From contig NZ_QJGZ01000041.1 of the NCBI RefSeq assembly GCF_003254585.1, positions 372,001-436,000 on the forward strand: DNA of 64,000 bases, given 5' to 3'. The position numbers and the translations under genes were made by a program. Shown in pieces: positions 59,584 through 64,000 of the stretch. Source of the DNA: Flavobacterium sharifuzzamanii. GTDB lineage: Bacteria > Bacteroidota > Bacteroidia > Flavobacteriales > Flavobacteriaceae. The notes beneath the pieces were generated by a model. The model did no database searches. It was not told the origin of the DNA and saw nothing but the letters and a program-made list of their open reading frames with translations. Every line of letters starts with the position of its first letter. The stretch's first letter is position 1.

Positions 59584-60093
59584 TTATTGTATGATATTAA
59601 GTTTGGTGTACACACCTTTATTTTTGGTAAATCGAAATGAGATTGAAGCGGTAAATCCCTCATAAGTTGGAATCTTTTCTTTGTTGTATGGAAATGAATA
59701 TCCTAAGCCTAAATCTATCATATTAAATACAGTTAAACCGCCTATTGCATAAGCATTTTTAGAAGAACTGCCTGTTTTTACAAATAGAAGATATTCTGTA
59801 TTGTATGATAAATGTACATCAGGAAGACCATAATAGTTGCCGTTATAGCTATTTGTAATTCCGTATCCAGCACCTAAAAAGAGCTTGTTTTTATCTTTGC
59901 AATCTAGGCAAAATTCAAGACCGCCTGTAAAAAGACTTTTATCAGCAATCGAGTAATTTACATATAAAATTGGCCATTGAGGAATTGTCGATTCAGATTT
60001 TGTGTTTTGAGCATTTGCTCTAAAAGAAAATAGTAGAAGTGCTAAGCAGTAAATAATTAACTTCCCTGATAATTTGTTAGGGGTAAAAGCCAT
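59584..60093 (-). CDS. Secreted or outer-membrane protein of unknown function
   Basis: A 169-residue protein with a signal peptide (LIIYCLALLLFSFRANAQ) and alternating strands (FLGAGYGITNSYNGNYYGLP; IDLGLGYSFPYNKEKIP; TASISFRFTKNKGVY) consistent with a small outer-membrane barrel. Two Cys close together (CLDCKD) are in a loop. It is convergent with pbpC with only one base between the stops. Not recognised beyond this. Confidence 0.6.
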   Translation of the reverse strand: MAFTPNKLSGKLIIYCLALLLFSFRANAQNTKSESTIPQWPILYVNYSIADKSLFTGGLEFCLDCKDKNKLFLGAGYGITNSYNGNYYGLPDVHLSYNTEYLLFVKTGSSSKNAYAIGGLTVFNMIDLGLGYSFPYNKEKIPTYEGFTASISFRFTKNKGVYTKLNIIQ

Positions 60094-60210
60094 ATCAAAG
60101 TTTTAAATGTTCATTTATATATTTTAAATATATATAATTAACGGCTTATCTGAAATATATTTTTCATCCTTATAATCAATGACTAAAATTAACGGTAAAA
60201 AAAAGGCACA

Positions 60211-60244
60211 AAAAAACCGCCAGTCTTTCGAAAGGCGGTTTTTT
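60211..60244 (-). terminator. Terminator of rng
   Basis: AAAAAACCGCC and GGCGGTTTTTT with an inner CTTTCGAAAG stem; on the minus strand a seven-T run follows. It lies 7 bases beyond the rng stop. Confidence 0.9.
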
Positions 60245-60250
60245 GTTTTT

Positions 60251-61795
60251 TTATTCTGTAATAACATTTCCCTTTTTATCGTAGAAATGGTATTCTAAAT
60301 ACGTGTAAGCGTCACGAGGTATGATTTTCACCCATTTCTTATGTTCAAAAAACCATTTTGAACGTAATGATGGAAAACCTTTACTGAGGTATGCAGCCAC
60401 AAACGGATGTGTGTTAAGCACAACCTTGTTGTGGGTTTTTAAAAGTCTTTCTAAATCAGCGGTGATCTTATCAATGATTAAAATTGGAGCTTCAATTTCA
60501 CCATTATGTCTGTTAGGATCTTCCTCTCTGGTTTTGATATTTACTTCTGGTCTTACTCGCTGTCTTGTAATCTGGACTAAACCAAATTTACTTGGCGGTA
60601 ATATTTTATGTTTTGCTTTATCGTCGCTCATTTCTTCTCGCAAGAAGTCGAACAAAACTTTCCTATTTTCTGGATTAGACATATCAATAAAATCAACTAC
60701 GATTATTCCGCCCATATCACGCAAGCGCAATTGTCTTGCGATTTCTGCTGCGGCAATCATATTCACTTCCATGGCTGTGTCTTCTTGGTTGGTCGCTTTA
60801 TTAGAACGGTTTCCGCTGTTTACGTCTATAACGTGAAGAGCTTCAGTGTGTTCTATGATAAGATAAGCACCTTTACTCATGGAAACAGTTCGGCCAAATG
60901 AAGTTTTGATTTGTCTCTCTATATTGTATTTCTCAAAAATCGGAGTGTCATTTGATTGATAAAACTTAACAATCGATTGTTTTGAAGGTGCAATTTCTTG
61001 CAGATATTCCTTCGTTTGATGGTACAACTCTTCATCATCTATTTGAATACCACTAAAGGTATCATTAAATACATCTCTTAATATCGAAGAAGCTCTGTTA
61101 AGCTCTCCTAATACTTTTGATGGATGATGAGCAGTTGGTAATTTTTTACACATTGCAGACCATCTGCCTAGCAGGTTCTGCAAATCTTTTTCTAATTCGG
61201 CTACGTTTTTGCCTTCGGCTACTGTACGAACAATAACACCAAATCCTTTAGGTTTGATCGATAGAACAAGTTTTTTTAGACGATCCTTTTCTTTTTTGTC
61301 TTCTATTTTTTGAGAAATAGAAACGCGATCAGAAAAAGGAACTAGAACGATAAATCTTCCGGCAAGAGAAAGCTCAGCACTTATTCTTGGGCCTTTGGTT
61401 GATATAGGTTCTTTAACTACTTGAACTAAGACAGATTGATTGGCACTTAAAATATCAGTAATGATGCCATCTTTGTCAATCTCTTTTTCAAACTGAAAGG
61501 TTTTTAGGGAGAAATCTTTTAATTTACCTGCGCTTACAAGTTTTATGAATTTCAGCTGAGAAGCTAGATTTGGACCCAAATCGTGATAATGTAAAAAGGC
61601 ATCTTTTTCGAAACCTACATTCACAAAAGCAGCATTAAGTCCGGCAACTGGTTTTCTGATTTTGGCAATAAAAATATCACCAACCTGAAAGTTGCTTTTT
61701 TCTTCTTCTTTGTGTAATTCAATTAGTTTTCCATCTTTTAATAAGGCAAAATCTACTGCATCAGAACTAGATCTAATGATTAATTCTTTATTCAC
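60251..61795 (-). CDS. rng: Ribonuclease E/G family endoribonuclease
   Basis: A 514-residue RNase G-type enzyme for rRNA maturation and mRNA decay. The S1 domain is at residues about 35-130 (FQVGDIFIAKIRKPVAGLNA, AFVNVGFEKDAFLHYHDL). The catalytic Mg-binding Asp is in LHVIDVNSGNRSNK and the second in GGIIVVDFIDMSNPENR. There is no long C-terminal scaffold as in RNase E. The gene lies behind hup and a 30-residue basic protein gene in the same direction, with a 260-base gap that contains word arrays. Confidence 0.95.
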   Translation of the reverse strand: MNKELIIRSSSDAVDFALLKDGKLIELHKEEEKSNFQVGDIFIAKIRKPVAGLNAAFVNVGFEKDAFLHYHDLGPNLASQLKFIKLVSAGKLKDFSLKTFQFEKEIDKDGIITDILSANQSVLVQVVKEPISTKGPRISAELSLAGRFIVLVPFSDRVSISQKIEDKKEKDRLKKLVLSIKPKGFGVIVRTVAEGKNVAELEKDLQNLLGRWSAMCKKLPTAHHPSKVLGELNRASSILRDVFNDTFSGIQIDDEELYHQTKEYLQEIAPSKQSIVKFYQSNDTPIFEKYNIERQIKTSFGRTVSMSKGAYLIIEHTEALHVIDVNSGNRSNKATNQEDTAMEVNMIAAAEIARQLRLRDMGGIIVVDFIDMSNPENRKVLFDFLREEMSDDKAKHKILPPSKFGLVQITRQRVRPEVNIKTREEDPNRHNGEIEAPILIIDKITADLERLLKTHNKVVLNTHPFVAAYLSKGFPSLRSKWFFEHKKWVKIIPRDAYTYLEYHFYDKKGNVITE

Positions 61796-61820
61796 ACTGT
61801 AAATTTTTATCCAGACTTTT

Positions 61821-61890
61821 AGTTTCAGGTTTTAGGTTTCAAGTTTCAAGTTTTACAACTCATAACTCATAACTCATAACTCATAACTGA
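61821..61890 (-). repeat. GAAAC and TTATGAG word arrays upstream of rng
   Basis: On the minus strand, four TTATGAG units in a row are followed by ACTTGAAACTTGAAACC and relatives, ending about 25 bases before the rng start. A further array of GACTGAAGACTAA words lies at 61975-62012. The rest of 61891-61974 shows nothing recognisable. Confidence 0.65.
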
Positions 61891-62055
61891 ATTGTAAGGA
61901 TGGATTAAACAATATTTTTAACAGGTATTAACCCGGCGAAAACTAGCAGGCAGTTTGCAGTTCTAAGTAATCAGTGGACTGAAGACTAAAAACTGATGAC
62001 TGAAGACTAATTTTCAATTTCAATGAACGTTTAAAAAGAAAAAAGTAGTTTAAAA

Positions 62056-62148
62056 CTACTTTTTCTTTTTGTGGCGGTTAGCTCTCGCTCTTTTCTTACG
62101 TTTGTGAGTCGCTACCTTATGTCTCTTTCTTTTTTTACCACTTGGCAT
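62056..62148 (-). CDS. Very basic 30-aa protein, possible ribosomal protein
   Basis: A 30-codon frame starting MPSGKKRKRHKVATHKRKK and ending RHKKKK, with 19 Lys, Arg or His. Its composition is like that of tiny ribosomal proteins. It lies 28 bases after hup in the same direction, before rng. Flavobacterium ribosomes are reported to carry a novel lineage-specific protein (bL38), and this may be it or a similar component; I cannot check that identity. The clean start and stop and strongly non-random composition support real coding. Confidence 0.7.
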   Translation of the reverse strand: MPSGKKRKRHKVATHKRKKRARANRHKKKK

Positions 62149-62176
62149 ATTGTGTCAGATTTTATGTTAATTAATA

Positions 62177-62467
62177 TTATTTTGCTTCGTTGTTTGTTTT
62201 AACCCCTTCTACAAAAACTTTTGCAGGTTTAAACGCAGGAATGTTGTGTGCTGGAATTTTAATAGTAGTGTTTTTAGAAATGTTTCTTCCAGTTTTTTCA
62301 GCTCTAGTTTTAACGATAAAACTACCAAAACCTCTAAGGTATACATTGTCTCCAGTTTCTAAAGAAGTCTTAACTTCTTCCATAAAAGTTTCTACTGTTG
62401 CTTGAACGTCTCCTTTTTCAAGACCTAGTTTCTCTGAAATCTTCGCTACGATATCTGCTTTCGTCAT
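62177..62467 (-). CDS. hup: HU-family DNA-binding protein
   Basis: A 96-residue HU/IHF-type nucleoid protein. It starts MTKADIVAKISEKLGLEKG, has VYLRGFGSFIVKTRAEKTGRN with the DNA-binding arm beginning, and KIPAHNIPAFKPAKVF near the C terminus. Length fits HU. It has a strong promoter of its own. It is the first gene of a minus-strand run toward rng. Confidence 0.95.
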   Translation of the reverse strand: MTKADIVAKISEKLGLEKGDVQATVETFMEEVKTSLETGDNVYLRGFGSFIVKTRAEKTGRNISKNTTIKIPAHNIPAFKPAKVFVEGVKTNNEAK

Positions 62468-62516
62468 TTTCTTTCCTATTTTATTTTATAAATGGTGTAC
62501 TATTTTTTTGAGTTTG

Positions 62517-62548
62517 CAAATATAGGAATTAAAAAAATAATTAATCAA
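62517..62548 (-). promoter_or_regulatory. Promoter of hup
   Basis: On the minus strand, TTG (62546-62548), 21 bases, then perfect TATATTTG (62517-62524). Confidence 0.75.
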
Positions 62549-62581
62549 GCTAATTCGTTAAATTTTAATTACATAAACATT

Positions 62582-62589
62582 TACTTTTG
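62582..62589 (+). promoter_or_regulatory. -7 box of mutY
   Basis: Perfect TACTTTTG, 18 bases before ATG 62608. It overlaps the in-frame TTG at 62587, so that codon is not the start. Confidence 0.6.
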
Positions 62590-62607
62590 CAATCTAAGTA
62601 TTTTGCA

Positions 62608-63654
62608 ATGGATTTTCATAACATATTGATAAAATGGTATTTACAGAATAAACGTGATTTACCGTGGCGAAAAACGGTCGATCCGTACCAAATTTGGCTC
62701 TCAGAAATTATGCTTCAGCAGACCAGAGTTGTGCAAGGAATGCCTTACTTTTTCTCATTTACCAAGGAATTTCCTACTGTAAAACATTTGGCCGATGCTC
62801 CCGAAGAGAAGGTTTTGAAACTTTGGCAAGGTTTAGGGTATTATTCTCGTGCTCGAAATCTTCATAAAACGGCTCAATATATAAGTAATGATTTAAATGG
62901 AGTTTTTCCAGATTCTTATAAAGAGCTTCTAAAACTTAAAGGAGTAGGTGAGTACACGGCAGCAGCAATAGCTTCTTTTTCGTATAACGAACCGGTTCCT
63001 GTTGTTGATGGAAATGTCTTTCGCGTATTATCTCGTTATCTTGATGTAGAATCGGATATTGCGCTTCCTGCAACAAAAAAAGAATTTACGGCTTTGGCAC
63101 AGGAATTAATGCCGAAAGATAATCCGGCTCTTTTTAATCAAGCTATAATGGAGTTTGGAGCGTTGCAGTGCGTTCCTAAAAGTCCCGATTGTTCTGTTTG
63201 TGTTTTTAACGAAAGTTGCGCTGCATTGCAAAAAGGAAAGGTAAATATGCTTCCGGTAAAATCTAAAAAACTTAAAGTAACCAATCGTTACTTTAATTAT
63301 TTGATCTTGGAAGATGTTTTGGGAAATACATTAATTCAGAAAAGAACTCAAAAAGGAATCTGGCATAATTTATATGAGTTTCCGTTGTTGGAAATGGAAT
63401 CAATTGTTGGTTTTAATGAAGTTTCCGAAAAAGCAAAAGAAGAAATTTTTTCAGAATATACTATTATAAGTATAGAAGATTGCAGTGAATCGACTATTGT
63501 ACATAAGCTTTCGCATCAGCATCTGCACATTCAATTCTGGAAAATTAAAGTACAGGAGAAAATCGAAAACGGAATAGATTCACAAAAAATAAAAACTTTT
63601 CCTTTTCCTATTGTGATATATAATTTTATAGAAAAGCAAGAAATAAATTGCTAA
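62608..63654 (+). CDS. mutY: A/G-specific adenine DNA glycosylase
   Basis: A 348-residue base-excision enzyme that removes A opposite 8-oxoguanine. It has WLSEIMLQQTRV with the catalytic Glu, the helix-hairpin-helix LKGVGEYTAAAIASF, the catalytic Asp in PVVDGNVFRVLSR, four cluster cysteines (CVPKSPDCSVCVFNESC) and a C-terminal NUDIX-like recognition domain. ATG 62608 is chosen because of the -7 box. It is divergent from hup and followed by ssb, a common flavobacterial order. Confidence 0.95.
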   Translation: MDFHNILIKWYLQNKRDLPWRKTVDPYQIWLSEIMLQQTRVVQGMPYFFSFTKEFPTVKHLADAPEEKVLKLWQGLGYYSRARNLHKTAQYISNDLNGVFPDSYKELLKLKGVGEYTAAAIASFSYNEPVPVVDGNVFRVLSRYLDVESDIALPATKKEFTALAQELMPKDNPALFNQAIMEFGALQCVPKSPDCSVCVFNESCAALQKGKVNMLPVKSKKLKVTNRYFNYLILEDVLGNTLIQKRTQKGIWHNLYEFPLLEMESIVGFNEVSEKAKEEIFSEYTIISIEDCSESTIVHKLSHQHLHIQFWKIKVQEKIENGIDSQKIKTFPFPIVIYNFIEKQEINC

Positions 63655-63661
63655 AAAAATG

Positions 63662-63669
63662 TATCTTTG
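63662..63669 (+). promoter_or_regulatory. -7 box of ssb
   Basis: Perfect TATCTTTG, 21 bases before the ssb ATG and immediately after mutY. Confidence 0.6.
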
Positions 63670-63690
63670 GGAGAAATACTACCAAAAACT

Positions 63691-64000
63691 ATGAACGGAA
63701 CATTAAATAAAGTGATGCTTATTGGCCATTTGGGCGATGATGTAAAGATGCATTATTTTGATGGAGGAAACTGCATCGGACGTTTTCAATTGGCTACCAA
63801 TGAGGTGTATATCAATAAAACAACCAATGAAAAGATTACCTCTACAGAATGGCATAATTTGGTTGTGCGTAATAAAGCCGCAGAGATTTGCGAAAAATAT
63901 CTTTCTAAAGGAGATAAAATTTATGTCGAGGGAAGAATAAAATCTCGTCAGTGGCAGACAGAAGATGGAACTACAAAATATACAACCGAAATTCAGGTTA
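63691..64000 (+). CDS. ssb: Single-stranded DNA-binding protein, 3' part outside window
   Basis: The first 103 residues of an SSB OB-fold: MNGTLNKVMLIGHLGDDVKM, FQLATNEVYINK, TEWHNLVVRNKAAEICEKYL and GDKIYVEGRIKSRQWQTEDG are typical. The frame is open at the window end. SSB protects single-stranded DNA in replication and repair, fitting its position beside mutY. Confidence 0.93.
   Translation, partial: MNGTLNKVMLIGHLGDDVKMHYFDGGNCIGRFQLATNEVYINKTTNEKITSTEWHNLVVRNKAAEICEKYLSKGDKIYVEGRIKSRQWQTEDGTTKYTTEIQV

Noticed and set aside
60321..60836. 171-codon open frame antisense to rng
   Set aside because: rng is clearly coding over the whole stretch with intact catalytic motifs; the antisense frame has no family features or promoter.
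1..64000. tRNA, rRNA, prophage, integrase or transposase genes
   Set aside because: No tRNA-like cloverleaf with the T-loop signature, no rRNA block and no recognisable recombinase frame were seen.

Overview
The window comes from a member of the Bacteroidota, almost certainly a Flavobacterium close to the F. johnsoniae group. The evidence is the AT-rich sequence, gldA (gliding motility), two TonB-dependent receptors, DUF3078 and OMP-type beta-barrel proteins, promoters of the TTG-N19-TAnnTTTG type, near absence of Shine-Dalgarno sequences, and typical flavobacterial intergenic repeats. No rRNA, tRNA, CRISPR array, phage or insertion sequence was seen.

Positions 1-31400 form a sulfur assimilation and methionine superlocus. 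A TonB-dependent receptor (3-2849) is followed by a Cys/Met-rich leader peptide with an attenuator, a 58-residue protein, an O-acetylhomoserine sulfhydrylase and a degenerate homoserine dehydrogenase paralogue. Two further leader/terminator units and a 71-residue protein follow. Next come a SAM riboswitch with metX-like, thrA, DUF3592 and OsmC genes, then metZ, a small hydrolase, an RDD protein and an Rrf2 regulator. Two TauE/SafE permeases lie divergently; the second leads the operon cysH-cysD-cysN-sir-cobA-cysG(N), followed by a ferredoxin-NADP reductase. A second SAM riboswitch precedes a split metH (334 + 891 residues, with a lipoprotein gene between) and metF. Together these genes take sulfate to sulfide, aspartate to O-acetylhomoserine, and on to homocysteine and methionine.

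Positions 31400-49800 are mostly housekeeping: a methyltransferase, a dicarboxylate/amino-acid symporter, a PLP decarboxylase, a second TonB receptor, gldA, a polyprenyl synthase, metE divergent from an Lrp/AsnC regulator with a strong Lrp-like site between them, dgt, DUF3078, dxs, two TonB-C-like proteins and tadA.

Positions 49800-64000 hold a broken SMI1/KNR4-type gene, a membrane protein of unknown role, an alpha-2-macroglobulin/pbpC pair, a small secreted protein, rng, a 30-residue very basic protein, hup, mutY and the start of ssb.

The most interesting signal is layered control of one pathway: leader-peptide attenuators, two SAM riboswitches, a palindrome with CGATAGG core found three times beside sulfur genes, and an Lrp site at metE. 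Three copies of a Flavo-1-like structured element with compensatory stem changes, and many short-period word arrays just upstream of start codons, are the other unexplained structures. All family assignments were made by reading the sequence; no database search was run.
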